Source of the DNA: Corallococcus interemptor
Lineage (GTDB): Bacteria > Myxococcota > Myxococcia > Myxococcales > Myxococcaceae
DNA length: 64,000 bases
NCBI RefSeq assembly: GCF_003668875.1
Contig: NZ_RAWM01000010.1
Coordinates: 1-64,000, forward strand
Reading direction: 5' to 3'
Below are positions 24,534-33,871 of this stretch, piece after piece (the stretch's first letter is position 1; each line of letters opens with the position of its first letter). Both the position numbers and the translations under genes were made by a program. The notes beneath the pieces were generated by a model. That model made no database searches and was not told the origin of the DNA. It saw only the letters and a list, made by a program, of their open reading frames with translations.

Positions 24534-25439
24534 TCAGTTGACGAGCAGCACCTTGCCCACGCCGCCCTGCTCCGCGAGCTTCTGGGCCTCACGCGCGTCA
24601 TCCAGCTTGAAGGTCCGGCTGATGGGAATCACCAGGTCGCCCTTCGCCGCGCTCACGGCAAGCTGTTCAAGCCGGTGCGCATCGGGATGCGCCATGAAGC
24701 TGCGCACGACGAGGCCCTTCTCCTTCGCGCCCTTCGGCTCGCCCACCACGGTGCCCACCGTCCCACCATGCTTCACCTTGTCGAGCACCGCGGCCACGGC
24801 CTCTCCGCCCACCGTGTCCGCCACCGCGTCCAGCGTGGGCAGCTTCGCGAGGTCCTTCGGATCATCCAGCGCGACGACCCCGTCCACGTTGAGGCTCTGG
24901 GCCTCCTCCACCTGCTTCTTGCGCACGCCCGCCCAGATTCGCGCGCCCCGCGCCCGCGCCGCGAAGACGGCCGAGCGCCCCACCGCGCCCAGCGCGCCCG
25001 TGACGAGCACCGTGTCCCCCTGCGAGGGCCGCACGTGCTCCTCGATGAGCTGCGTGCCCGTCAGCGTCACCAGCGGCAGCGCCGCGGCGTCCCGCAGGTC
25101 CAGGGTGTCGGGCACCTTCGCCCAGGCCTCCGTGGGCGCGACCACCGTCTCCGCGTAGCCCGCGTTCACCAGGCCCATCACGCGGTCGCCCGGCTCGAAG
25201 GCCTCCACGCCCGTGCCCACCTCCACCACCTCACCGGCCACGTCGCGCCCGAGGATGGTGGGGAACTTCAAATCCATCCGCCCCTTCATGTCACCCCGGC
25301 GGATCTTCCAGTCCACCGGGTTGATGCTCGCGGCGGTGACGCGGACCTTCACCTCGCCCGGCCCCACCTTCGGCTCGGGCATGTCCTGCACCGCGAGCAC
25401 GTCCACGTCCCCATAGCCTTTGAGCACGACTGCTTTCAT
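24534..25439 (-). CDS. NAD(P)H-dependent quinone-oxidoreductase-like enzyme (zinc-free MDR family)
   Basis: A 301-residue cytosolic protein of the medium-chain dehydrogenase/reductase superfamily. It has the GroES-like start (MKAVVLKGYGDVDVLAVQDMP, VTAASINPVDWKIRRGDM), FPTILGRDVAGEVVEVG, and the nucleotide-binding VTGALGAVGRSAVFAARARGA (GxxGxxG variant AxGAVG). The Cys and His zinc ligands of true alcohol dehydrogenases are missing, as in quinone oxidoreductases. It would reduce quinones or enones with NADPH. ATG 25439 is well placed. It is convergent with the RluA-type gene and 114 bp downstream of the hydrolase gene on the same strand. Confidence 0.88.
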   Translation of the reverse strand: MKAVVLKGYGDVDVLAVQDMPEPKVGPGEVKVRVTAASINPVDWKIRRGDMKGRMDLKFPTILGRDVAGEVVEVGTGVEAFEPGDRVMGLVNAGYAETVVAPTEAWAKVPDTLDLRDAAALPLVTLTGTQLIEEHVRPSQGDTVLVTGALGAVGRSAVFAARARGARIWAGVRKKQVEEAQSLNVDGVVALDDPKDLAKLPTLDAVADTVGGEAVAAVLDKVKHGGTVGTVVGEPKGAKEKGLVVRSFMAHPDAHRLEQLAVSAAKGDLVIPISRTFKLDDAREAQKLAEQGGVGKVLLVN

Positions 25440-25552
25440 CCGGGCCTCCAGAGGGAATCCACTGTCGGCCCAACGGTATGCACCCGCGGTGAGGCCGCCA
25501 TCGTCCGCGGCCGGACGCGCGGCCTCCTGCTCCCCTGGTCGGCGGCGGCCGG

Positions 25553-26659
25553 TCAGCGGGGCTGGAACTCCAGCGCCTCGCGCAGCACCGGGTACGTGTC
25601 CTCCGAGGCGGTGCTGCCCATGAAGGTGTCCAGGTGGCCGTAGCCCGGCAGCATGCGGCGCTGGTACCAGCGGGCGCCATTGGCCTCGCGCAGCCACTGG
25701 AAGGTGGCTTGCGTGGAGGACGGCAGGTACGTGCGGTTCTGCTCGCTGGAGACGAACGTGATGGGACGCTGGAAGGGCTGCGGGTCCAGGTAGTCCGGCG
25801 GCCGGGCCTGCCCGTAGCGCCGCAGGTTCTCCGCGCGGCCGTGGTCGAACTTCACCGCGTGGCCGCCGCGCGACATCTGTCCCAGGTGGCGGAACGTCAG
25901 CAGGTTGCACCGGCCGAACTGCTCCTCCAGCCGGGAGTGCGTCTCCGGGTTCAACCGCGCGTGCCGGTACAGCCGGCCGTACATGAACGACAGCCGGTGA
26001 CACACCGGGCTGTCACACTCCATCCGCAGGAAGCTCGACACCTTCGTGAAGGCCGCCTGGAACAGCGGCGTGCGGGACGCGTCATCCGGCGTGAGCGAAT
26101 CCAGGCCCGCGTCCAGCAGCTCCGGCACGCGCAGGAGCGCCTTGAAGCGCGTGGAGGCCGGCGTGTGGTGGTGCAGCGCCACCTGGGACGCCACCACGGT
26201 GCGCACGTCGTCCAGGTGCCCGGCGGCCATGGACATGAAGAACGCCGCGGAGCCCGCGCAGTGCACCACCGCCTGCACGGAGTCCGCGCCGGTGATTTCG
26301 CGCACGCGCCGCACCGCCGCCGGCATGTCGTGGTCCGCCGCGTCGTCCAGGGTGAACTGACGCAGGGGCAGCTGCACGCTGGCGCGCCAGTCCAAGAGCC
26401 ACGTGTCGTAGCCGTGGCGCACCAGGTACTGGACGAAGTTCTCCTTCAGCGTGGGCAGCATGAACATGCCGCTCCACACGCCCGCGCCGTGCACCAGCAG
26501 CACCGGCCCCTTCGTGCCGCCCACGTAGCGGGTGAGCCTCAGGGGCACGCCGTCGCCCGCGAGGAAGTCGTACCGCTCCGCCACGGGCAGGCCCTGGAGC
26601 TTCACGTCCTGGGACAGCGTCCGGGACACTGCCGCGCCGCTTCGGTAATCAAAAGCCAT
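25553..26659 (-). CDS. Alpha/beta hydrolase with Cys nucleophile, partner of the GMC oxidoreductases
   Basis: A 368-residue alpha/beta hydrolase. The oxyanion segment LLVHGAGVWSGMF is at residues 54-66. The nucleophile elbow reads VVHCAGSAA, so Cys134 stands where Ser is usual, as in dienelactone hydrolases and in relatives found beside cholesterol-oxidase-like genes. A late His (GYGHLDTFMG) completes a likely triad. Its start overlaps the stop of the second GMC gene by 11 bp, which signals translational coupling and a shared pathway. The likely job is hydrolysis of an ester or lactone product, but a thioester or acyl-transfer role is also possible. No signal peptide is seen. Confidence 0.85.
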   Translation of the reverse strand: MAFDYRSGAAVSRTLSQDVKLQGLPVAERYDFLAGDGVPLRLTRYVGGTKGPVLLVHGAGVWSGMFMLPTLKENFVQYLVRHGYDTWLLDWRASVQLPLRQFTLDDAADHDMPAAVRRVREITGADSVQAVVHCAGSAAFFMSMAAGHLDDVRTVVASQVALHHHTPASTRFKALLRVPELLDAGLDSLTPDDASRTPLFQAAFTKVSSFLRMECDSPVCHRLSFMYGRLYRHARLNPETHSRLEEQFGRCNLLTFRHLGQMSRGGHAVKFDHGRAENLRRYGQARPPDYLDPQPFQRPITFVSSEQNRTYLPSSTQATFQWLREANGARWYQRRMLPGYGHLDTFMGSTASEDTYPVLREALEFQPR

Positions 26660-28196
26660 GGGCCACCGCCTCCGCGATGCGCTCGGCCACCGCGCTGATG
26701 GTCATCACCGGATGGAAACCGATGGACGTGGGGATGACGGAGCCATCCGCCACGTACAGTCCGGGGTAGTTGAACACTTCGCCCTCCGTCGACACCACGC
26801 CGCGGGCCGGCGACTCCGCCAGGTGCGCCCCGCCCAGCGAGTGCACCGTGAACGGCCGGCGGAACAGCTCCCACGTCACGAGCGGCGCGAACGTCCCGCC
26901 GTACTGCGACGCCAGCTCACGCATCGCGGCCGTCATCCGGTTCACCAGCACCACGTTCTCGTTCGCGTAGTCCCACTCGATGTCCAGCCGGTCGCCCTTG
27001 AGCACCATGTGCCCGTTGGCGTTGTCCTGGCCAATGGCGAACAGGTTGCTCGTGCGCGCGGGGTCCACGCGGGTGCCCAGCGGCTTGCTGAACAGCCCCT
27101 TGCGGAACGCGCCATGCATCAGCGGCCACAGCTTGGGCCACAGCGGGGAGCCAATCCCACCCAGCGGCCCCAGCTGCGGCTGCCCCATGCCGGCGAGCAC
27201 CGCCGTCGCCGGCTGGTTGAACGTGGCCGTCACCAGGGTGAAGCGCGGCGCGGCGTCGAAGAAGCGCATCACCGTGGCCACGTCCGGGCCCTGCCACGGG
27301 AAAATCTCCTCGCGGCTGCCCTGCATCGAGCCCAGGAAGTCGCCGTTGCCGGAGTACCCCTTGCCCAGCCAATCGCTCACCAGGGGCAGCGTGCGGGCCC
27401 GGTCGCGGCTGCGCAGCAGGATTTCCACCGTGCCCAGCGCCCCGGCGGACAGCACCACGCGGCTGCCTTCCACGGAGGACTTCTCCCCGGTGGCCAGGTC
27501 CTGGAAGTGCACCCGGTAGCCGCCCGCCACGCGCTGCACGTGGGACACGGACAGGCCCGGCCACACGGTGGCGCCCAGCTTCTCCGCGCGCGCCAGGTAG
27601 GTGAGGTCCAGCGTGTTCTTCGCGCCGTGCTGGCAGCCGAACTCGCACTCCGCGCAGCGCTGACACGCCTTGCGGCCCGGGGCGGAGGGCTCCGTCCAGG
27701 AGACGGCCTCGTCCGGGTCGAACGTCTGGCGGCCCATGCGCTTCGCGGCCTGCTGGAACAGGTCTCGCTTCCTCAGCGGCTCGGATGCCGGGAACGGCTT
27801 CACGTCCAGCTCGTGCGCGACCTTGTCGTAGTACGTGTCCAACGCCTCGCGGGAAAAGCCCCGGGGCCAGCGCGGATGGTCGAAGACGATGGGGTCCGGC
27901 CGCACGTGGACGTTCGCGTAGATGAGCGACCCGCCGCCCACGCCGCTCGCCGTCACCGTGCCGATGCCGGACAGGAAGCGCACGTCGTAGAGCCCCCGCG
28001 CCTCCGGGCGCACCGGGGGGTTCCAGAGCAGCTCATCCGCGCGCGTGACGTCGCGGGGGAACTGGCCGGGGTTGTAGCGGCGGCCCCGCTCCAGCACCGC
28101 CACGGACCTGCCCGCCTGCGCCAGCCGCAGCGCATTGATGGAACCGCCGAAGCCGGAGCCCACCACCACCACGTCGTACCGCTTCGCCATGCCCAT
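26649..28196 (-). CDS. GMC oxidoreductase (FAD, cholesterol-oxidase-like), second of pair
   Basis: A 515-residue FAD enzyme. Residues 7-36 are the dinucleotide-binding segment (VVVVGSGFGGSINALRLAQA, then LERGRR). A Cys cluster (CQRCAECEFGCQHGAKNTLDL) follows in the middle; the final segment has HSLGGAHLAESPARGVV and NYPGLYVADGSVIPTSIGFHP, the conserved GMC end region with the catalytic His. The Cys cluster suggests a metal or disulfide site and is found in this subgroup. ATG 28196 is preceded by an AGGGGGA ribosome site. It is 14 bp downstream of the larger GMC gene and overlaps the hydrolase gene by 11 bp. Steroid or other hydrophobic alcohol oxidation is inferred from family relatives. Confidence 0.88.
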   Translation of the reverse strand: MGMAKRYDVVVVGSGFGGSINALRLAQAGRSVAVLERGRRYNPGQFPRDVTRADELLWNPPVRPEARGLYDVRFLSGIGTVTASGVGGGSLIYANVHVRPDPIVFDHPRWPRGFSREALDTYYDKVAHELDVKPFPASEPLRKRDLFQQAAKRMGRQTFDPDEAVSWTEPSAPGRKACQRCAECEFGCQHGAKNTLDLTYLARAEKLGATVWPGLSVSHVQRVAGGYRVHFQDLATGEKSSVEGSRVVLSAGALGTVEILLRSRDRARTLPLVSDWLGKGYSGNGDFLGSMQGSREEIFPWQGPDVATVMRFFDAAPRFTLVTATFNQPATAVLAGMGQPQLGPLGGIGSPLWPKLWPLMHGAFRKGLFSKPLGTRVDPARTSNLFAIGQDNANGHMVLKGDRLDIEWDYANENVVLVNRMTAAMRELASQYGGTFAPLVTWELFRRPFTVHSLGGAHLAESPARGVVSTEGEVFNYPGLYVADGSVIPTSIGFHPVMTISAVAERIAEAVAHGF

Positions 28197-28210
28197 GGTG
28201 TGTTCCCCCT

Positions 28211-30571
28211 TCAGTCGAACTTCGCGCGGGCGAAGACATCCCAGAGCGTGCCCATGAACATGCCGCCGAAGCGCCGCATCGCGTCCGCCTGCTTCAGCGG
28301 CGAGGACGTGCCCAGCACGGAGAACGTGGTGAGCTGCTGGAGGAAGTCCGGCAGGTGCAGGCGGATGATGCCGGTGGCGACCACGGCGCCGGTGCGCTCG
28401 TGCCCCTTGCGCAGCACCGTGTAGAGCGTGGACGTGTCGCTCCACACGTCGAAGCCCGCGTCGTCGTTGACCTCCTTGTAGCCATCCAGGAGGTACGGCT
28501 GGCCGTCCACGCCGGTGAAGGGCAGCAGGTACAGCATGCGCCGCTCGTAGAAGCGCTCCGTGCCCACGAAGAGGTTGAAGACGCCGTTCTCCACCGGCGC
28601 GCCCCCGGGCGGCGTGAAGCCGCGCACGTTCAGCGTGCCCTGCACGATGCCACCGTGGGACTCCTGCGCGAGGAAGCGGTCCAGGTTGGGCAGCGTGATG
28701 GTGACCACGAACTCCGCCGTGTTCCCCGCGCGCTGGCCCGCCCGCGCCGCCCCGGCGAAGTCCTCCGGCGCCGGGTGGTTCGGCTGGAGGAAGCCCTTCA
28801 TCCGTTCCGTGAAGCGCAGGCCCACCACCGGCGTGGGGGACGCGACCGTGCCGCCCGCCGGAATCACCACGTCGCCCAGCGGATCCGTCCCCGGCACCAC
28901 CGGCGAGGACACCGTCTCCACCTCCGGCATCATCCGCATGCTGACGCGGGGCGGATACGCGGGCGCGGTCTTCGCGGGCGTGCGCTCCGGCGCCGTCCAG
29001 CCCGGCGCGTCCTTCACCTGGCGGATGACCTGCTCCACGTTGCGCTCGGCCACCGCGGCGATGGTGGAGGACGGGTTGACGCCCACGCCCACCGGCAGCG
29101 CCGCGCCGTCCATCACATACAGGCCGGGATAGCCATGCACCTGCCCGCCCGCGTCCAACACGCCGTACGCGGCCTCCTCCGCCATCGCGCAGCCGCCCAG
29201 GTTGTGCACGGACACCGGCAGGTGCAGCCGCTCCCACAGCGGGTTGTACGCGGCGCGCGTGCCCAGCGCGCGGGCCACGTCCTCGCACAGCTGTTCCTGC
29301 GTGCGGTACAGCGGCAGGTTCGCGGGCACGTCCCACTGCACCTGGAGCTCGCGGGTGACGGGCGACAGCGTCAGCCGGCCGTTGGACTTGTCCCGCCCCA
29401 TGGCCAGGAACACGGCCTGGAAGCGGCCGCGCTCGTTCTCGATGGCGGCCATCTCCCTGGAGCGCGTGCGCAGCACCTTCACCAGCTCGCGCTGGAGCAG
29501 GTCCGCCGGCAGCGTCATGGCCCGGTCGGGGTCCATGGCCACCATCAACCCCGCCGCCTGCACCGGGTGTCCGCCCTCCTGGAAGAGGAACCAGGTCTTG
29601 TCCTTGCCCTGCCCTTCGTCCACCACCATGCCGGTGGTGATGGTGGGGCCCACCGCCGGGTCCCACGGTTCCTTCGTGTCGAAGGCGAACGCGAGGAAGT
29701 CCCCGTTGGCGGAATAGCGGGACCCCAGCCGAGCGCTCAGGTCCGGCAGCGTGCCGTGCACGTCGCGGTTGCGAAGCAGCAGCTCCGTGGTGTTCACCGC
29801 GCCCGCGCACAGGAAGACGCGGCGGGCGTCCACGGTGCGCTGCATGCCGGCGTGGGCGTGGTCCGTGAAGGTGACGCGGTAGCCCGGCGACAGGGGCTCG
29901 ATGCGCGTGACTTCCGCCTGGGTGGTGACCTCCGCGCCGCGCTGCTCCGCGACGGCCAGGTAGTTCAGGTCCAGGGTGTTCTTCGCGCGGCGGTTGCAGC
30001 CGATGTCGCACTCGCCGCAGTAGTTGCAGCCCTCCTGGAGCACGCCGAACTTGTTGGGCATCGGCTCGCCCGCGGGGCCGAAGCGCACGGCGAGGTTCGG
30101 GTAGAAGAACTGCGCCTCGCGGCCCAGCTTCTTCGCCACCTCCTGCATCTTCTGGGTCTTGGGCGGCAGGCCGCGCGCGGACGCCGTGATGGGCTGCACG
30201 TCCAGCATGTGCGCGACCAGGTCGTAGTACGGATCCAACGACTCCCGGCCGTAGCCCTCCGGCCACCCGGAGGCGAAGACGTCCGGAGGCGGGCGCAGGT
30301 GCACGTTGGCGTAGATGAGCGAGCCGCCGCCGTACCCCGCGGCCTGCACGACGCTCATGCCCTTGAGCAGCTTGATGTCGAAGAGCCCCTGCCGGTGCTG
30401 CCACAGCCAGCCGTTGCGAGGGTCCTCGAAGTCGCGGGGAAAGCTGCCCTTCGGGTAGCGCAGCCCGCGTTCGAGCACGCGCACGGACAAACCCGCCTGC
30501 GCGAGCCGACAGGCCGCCACCGCGCCGCCAAACCCCGTGCCGATGACCAGGGCGTCGTATGCCGGTGCCAT
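28211..30571 (-). CDS. Large GMC oxidoreductase with extra C-terminal domain, first gene of the operon
   Basis: A 786-residue protein. Residues 1-535 are a GMC/cholesterol-oxidase-like FAD enzyme: VIGTGFGGAVAACRLAQAGL, CNYCGECDIGCNRRAKNTLDL and HNLGGCAMAEEAAYGVLDAG with GYPGLYVMDGAALPVGVGVNP at the end. It shares the Cys cluster with the second GMC protein. About residues 585-786 form an added domain (VGLRFTERMKGFLQPN, then TERFYERRMLYLLPFTGVDGQPYLLDGYKEV) that resembles the lipid-handling tail found on some cholesterol-oxidase-like proteins. The two GMC genes are 14 bp apart and the hydrolase follows; the three form one operon. No signal peptide or TAT motif is visible, so a cytoplasmic or membrane-surface role is likely. 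Confidence 0.88.
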   Translation of the reverse strand: MAPAYDALVIGTGFGGAVAACRLAQAGLSVRVLERGLRYPKGSFPRDFEDPRNGWLWQHRQGLFDIKLLKGMSVVQAAGYGGGSLIYANVHLRPPPDVFASGWPEGYGRESLDPYYDLVAHMLDVQPITASARGLPPKTQKMQEVAKKLGREAQFFYPNLAVRFGPAGEPMPNKFGVLQEGCNYCGECDIGCNRRAKNTLDLNYLAVAEQRGAEVTTQAEVTRIEPLSPGYRVTFTDHAHAGMQRTVDARRVFLCAGAVNTTELLLRNRDVHGTLPDLSARLGSRYSANGDFLAFAFDTKEPWDPAVGPTITTGMVVDEGQGKDKTWFLFQEGGHPVQAAGLMVAMDPDRAMTLPADLLQRELVKVLRTRSREMAAIENERGRFQAVFLAMGRDKSNGRLTLSPVTRELQVQWDVPANLPLYRTQEQLCEDVARALGTRAAYNPLWERLHLPVSVHNLGGCAMAEEAAYGVLDAGGQVHGYPGLYVMDGAALPVGVGVNPSSTIAAVAERNVEQVIRQVKDAPGWTAPERTPAKTAPAYPPRVSMRMMPEVETVSSPVVPGTDPLGDVVIPAGGTVASPTPVVGLRFTERMKGFLQPNHPAPEDFAGAARAGQRAGNTAEFVVTITLPNLDRFLAQESHGGIVQGTLNVRGFTPPGGAPVENGVFNLFVGTERFYERRMLYLLPFTGVDGQPYLLDGYKEVNDDAGFDVWSDTSTLYTVLRKGHERTGAVVATGIIRLHLPDFLQQLTTFSVLGTSSPLKQADAMRRFGGMFMGTLWDVFARAKFD

Positions 30572-30881
30572 GTTCCCCCTCCGGGTGCGGTCCCTGGGGA
30601 GCAGGGATCCGGAAGCGCGACCCGGGAACGTCCAGGAAAGGACGGACCTGACTCTACAACGGGTCCACCCGGTTTCCTTGAGGCCGGACCCCCTCCGCGG
30701 ATCAGCATTTCTCGCTCGGGAGAGCGGGATTCTCTGATCAGCGAGGATTGATTGGCGAGCGGGCGGGCAAATGGCCGGCTTGGACGCGCGACGTCATGGC
30801 GCTGGCCCGGTAGCATCGGCGCACACCGGGTTTTTCTTCCATGAACGCGTACGACAGCCAGAGACGGGGATACCGGAGGTG
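30572..30881. promoter_or_regulatory. Divergent intergenic region (310 bp) between the GMC operon and a Ser/Thr kinase
   Basis: No gene is supported here. The region should hold the promoters of both operons. Its clearest structure is the symmetric element at 30700-30739 described separately. A GGAGGTG ribosome site for the kinase is at 30875-30881. GGGTCC (30661-30666) and GGACCC (30686-30691) form a further short inverted repeat. Confidence 0.7.
30700..30739. promoter_or_regulatory. 40-bp two-tier dyad element, possible operator
   Basis: GATCAG (30700-30705) and CTGATC (30734-30739) are exact reverse complements. Inside, CGCTC (30713-30717) and GAGCG (30722-30726) pair around a GGGA loop. 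The spacers between tiers are 7 bp on each side, so both tiers share one centre. No T run follows. It lies 130 bp from the GMC start and 140 bp from the kinase start. A two-site operator is the simplest reading. Confidence 0.5.
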
Positions 30882-32633
30882 ATGACGGACGAGGAGCTTC
30901 CGGCGACACCGGCCGTGGATCCGCTGGTGGGGTCGAAGATTGGCGAGTTCGTCATCCACGAGCGCGTGGGCGCTGGAGGGATGGGGGTCGTCTACCGGGC
31001 GGAGCACCCGCTGATTGGCAAGCACGCGGCCATCAAGGTGATGCGCGCGGAGCGGGTGTCCCCGGAGCAGGAGCAGCGGCTGCTGGTGGAGGCGCGGGCG
31101 GTGAACGCCATCCGGCATCCGGGCGTGCTGGACATCTTCAACTTCGGGACGCTGCCGGACAGCCGGCCGTACGTGGTGATGGAGCTGCTCCAGGGCCAGT
31201 CGCTCGCGGACCGGCTGCGCGAGCAGCCCCGCATGGACGTGGGGACCTGTGCCTGGGTGCTGGTGCAGGTCCTGGCCGCGCTGGCGGCCGCGCACCGGGC
31301 GGGCGTGGTGCACCGGGATTTGAAGCCCGCGAACGTGTTCCTGGTGGAGCAGCCGGACGCGACGCCGCTGATCAAGCTGGTGGACTTCGGCATCGCCAAG
31401 GTGATGCAGGGGCCCGAGGCGCTGGCGCGGGCGGATGGCTCCACGCTGGGGACGCCGGACTTCATGGCCCCGGAGCAGATCCGCGGCGAAGAGGTGGGCC
31501 CGGCCGCGGACCTGTACGCGCTGGGAGTGATGGCGTTCCAGATGCTCACGGGCACGCGGCCGTTCCCGGGTGACAACGTGCAGGTGATGTTCGCGCACGT
31601 CGAGCAGGTCCCTCCCCGGGTGTCGTCGCGGGTGGAGGGGATTCCGCCGGAGCTCGATGAGCTGGTGTTCCAGCTGATGCAGAAGGAGCCCACGAAGCGG
31701 CCCGCGACCGCGACGGCCGTGCGGCTGAAGCTCCGCGGGTTGGCGCGACCGCCCGCGCCGTCCGAGGAAGCACCGCCGGAGTCACGGGCTGTACCGCAGG
31801 TGCCCACGGCCGTCGCGCCGCAGGTTCGCCGGAGCGGGATGTCCATTGCGCTGGCGGCGGTCGCAGGGCTGGCGCTGCTGGGGGTGGGTTATGGATGGGG
31901 GGCGCATTCGGAGAAGGCGGAGCAGCCGCAAGTGATTGTGCAGCCGCGACCTTCCGCGCCGGTGCTAGTGGAGACGCTGCCCGTGGAGCCGCCGCCGGTC
32001 CCTGTCGAGGCGCCACCCGAGGTCATCGAGGAAGAAGCGCAGACGGAGACCGCGACAGCGACCCTGGCGAAGTCCACGAAGCTGCCGCCCCTGCCGGCGG
32101 AGACGCCCTCCGAGAAGAAGATGGAGCAGCGGCAGGCGGGGCTGTTCAAGCTGCTACTCGCGCGGGCGAAGGACGTGGATGGAGACGGAGCGCTGCGCGG
32201 CAGGCTGCTCCAGCAGTACCGCGCCGCCGCCGAGGCAAAGACAGACTCCGAGCGCACGCGCATCCATGGCGCGCTGGATGACATCGAGAAGGAGCTGACC
32301 CAGCGCATCGCGCTGCACGACGCGCCTCCGACGATTGTCACCGTCGCCGCTGCTCCCAAGGAGCCGCCCCGCGTTCCGGCGCTCGTGATTCCCAGGCTCC
32401 CCAACCTGCCCCAGGGCAATGCCTCCGAGCAGCGCCTGGCCCAGCGCATGGACAAGCTGGTGGCGGAGCTGCGCAAGCGCACGCAGAACCAGGACGTCGC
32501 GCCGGAGCTCACGAAGCAGCTGGTGGACATCTACAAGTCCGCGGCGAACGCCACCACCGCCACCGAGCGCATGACCGTGAACCAGGCGCTGGATGCGTGG
32601 CAGGAGCGACTGACGACGCGCTTCCCGCAATGA
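30882..32633 (+). CDS. Ser/Thr protein kinase with one membrane helix
   Basis: A 583-residue kinase. Residues 21-285 hold a complete Hanks-type domain: GAGGMG (30-35), Lys52, HRDLKPAN (144-151), DFG (168-170), and MAPEQ. One membrane helix follows at about residues 318-338 (IALAAVAGLALLGVGYGWG). The outer part is Pro/Glu/Val rich and ends in two similar helical repeats (MEQRQAGLFKLLLARAKDVDGDG ... and QRLAQRMDKLVAELRKRTQNQDV ...), which may sense an envelope signal. ATG 30882 has a strong GGAGGTG in front, so the longer frame from 30771 is rejected. It is divergent from the GMC operon. Confidence 0.92.
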   Translation: MTDEELPATPAVDPLVGSKIGEFVIHERVGAGGMGVVYRAEHPLIGKHAAIKVMRAERVSPEQEQRLLVEARAVNAIRHPGVLDIFNFGTLPDSRPYVVMELLQGQSLADRLREQPRMDVGTCAWVLVQVLAALAAAHRAGVVHRDLKPANVFLVEQPDATPLIKLVDFGIAKVMQGPEALARADGSTLGTPDFMAPEQIRGEEVGPAADLYALGVMAFQMLTGTRPFPGDNVQVMFAHVEQVPPRVSSRVEGIPPELDELVFQLMQKEPTKRPATATAVRLKLRGLARPPAPSEEAPPESRAVPQVPTAVAPQVRRSGMSIALAAVAGLALLGVGYGWGAHSEKAEQPQVIVQPRPSAPVLVETLPVEPPPVPVEAPPEVIEEEAQTETATATLAKSTKLPPLPAETPSEKKMEQRQAGLFKLLLARAKDVDGDGALRGRLLQQYRAAAEAKTDSERTRIHGALDDIEKELTQRIALHDAPPTIVTVAAAPKEPPRVPALVIPRLPNLPQGNASEQRLAQRMDKLVAELRKRTQNQDVAPELTKQLVDIYKSAANATTATERMTVNQALDAWQERLTTRFPQ

Positions 32634-32862
32634 AGCCAACGAAGCTCCCGCGCCACGATTGTCCTTTGAAGTAACCGTTACCTACCCACTCGCCGTCTCC
32701 TTGTTTCAGTCTGTCGGGGCTGGCAAATGGATTGAAGCGCCAGCTCGAATCCTGGCGCCTCATATTGTCACCCTACTTCTCCAGGCAACGAGCAACGATG
32801 TTCCTTATGGTCTCGCGGCGGCGTGCCAGTGATGCCTTTCCATCAGCCGGCTACTCCCTGCG

Positions 32863-33576
32863 CTAGTACTTCGCAGAGTATTCGCCCACTGCGGTTCCCT
32901 TAACCATCTTCACGCGGAGGAACTGATCCTGACGGTGCTCGAAAGCTTCCTTGAGGCTTCGATGAACGGATTGTGCCACCTCGTTCGGATCGTAATCACC
33001 GCCGGACTTCCCACTCACGGTCAGAAGATGATTGGCATACTCCATGGCGGCCTCGGGGTACTTTCGTTTGATCACATCGCGCGTGAGCGCTTCAGCTTTC
33101 TCGAACTCCTCCTTCGTCAGGATCCCGTACTTCAGTGAGAGTTCATCATCGGGGACAATGGGGCGGGCGAACCGATTCTTTGTATCGACCTCAAAGAAAA
33201 TCCCCACATCTCCCGCACCAGAGGGATTGGACCACTCAAAGCTGACCAAGTAGAGCCCCTCGCCCAACTCCTTCGCGCTCCAGCCCTTTACAGCAAGAAT
33301 TCCTCGGACCTCGCGGAACCGCGACTGCGCGATACCATCCAGCCGATCTTCTTCCGGTATATTCAAGTATCGCTTCGCCATACCAGCGAAGTCCTCAACG
33401 CCTGTTTGCATACTCTGCTTAGCCAGCGCAATAGCCAAATCGCCTCCTGCGAGCGGATTTGGCCTAAAGCCCTTATAGACCCAACCAATGGCACCAATTG
33501 CCACGACAGCAACAAGCAAAGAATTGATAAGCGTCTTGGCAGCAGACAAAAGCACAGACTTGACACCTTCTAACAT
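32863..33576 (-). CDS. Membrane-anchored hypothetical protein in a lower-G+C patch
   Basis: A 237-residue protein with one N-terminal membrane helix (TLINSLLVAVVAIGAIGWVYKGF, residues 15-37) and a mixed alpha/beta domain outside. The domain contains EVRGILAVKGWSAKELGEGLYLVSFEWSN and ends in VKMVKGTAVGEYSAKY. I recognise no family. ATG 33576 follows a GGGGGAG ribosome site, so the ATG ten codons upstream is not used. Codon use is less G+C biased than in the neighbours; bases 33481-33540 are about 48% G+C. This suggests recent acquisition. 230 bp separate it from the kinase gene downstream, with no clear feature. Confidence 0.72.
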   Translation of the reverse strand: MLEGVKSVLLSAAKTLINSLLVAVVAIGAIGWVYKGFRPNPLAGGDLAIALAKQSMQTGVEDFAGMAKRYLNIPEEDRLDGIAQSRFREVRGILAVKGWSAKELGEGLYLVSFEWSNPSGAGDVGIFFEVDTKNRFARPIVPDDELSLKYGILTKEEFEKAEALTRDVIKRKYPEAAMEYANHLLTVSGKSGGDYDPNEVAQSVHRSLKEAFEHRQDQFLRVKMVKGTAVGEYSAKY

Positions 33577-33871
33577 TGACTCCCCCAATGGGCACAGCAC
33601 GGACATCCGCAGAGAAGGCTATCATACCGTTGGTAAACCTGCCTCGGAGAGGCTCACGCCGCAGTAATCGCATCGTTGGTTGAAGGGAGAGTTGCGGTCG
33701 TCTCGGGGGTTTAGCGAAGAACTCCTTGGACCCCACAACTTCCTCCGGCTATTCAAAGTACCGGTATCCATCTGCCAAAGCCGTCCGCTACCTCTGCGTC
33801 AAGATGCGCTGGTCCCTCGTTTCCAATATGCTTGAGGAAGTCCACCTCAAAGCCGATTCACTCGAGAGACC

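Noticed and set aside
26649..30404. One open frame of 1251 codons on the minus strand
   Set aside because: Its first 730 residues are a shadow of the large GMC oxidoreductase; the real gene begins at the ATG with a ribosome site at 28196.
32671..32682. GTAACCGTTACC, a near-palindrome after the Ser/Thr kinase gene
   Set aside because: It is too short, not perfectly symmetric, and has no flanking T run or conserved partner site.
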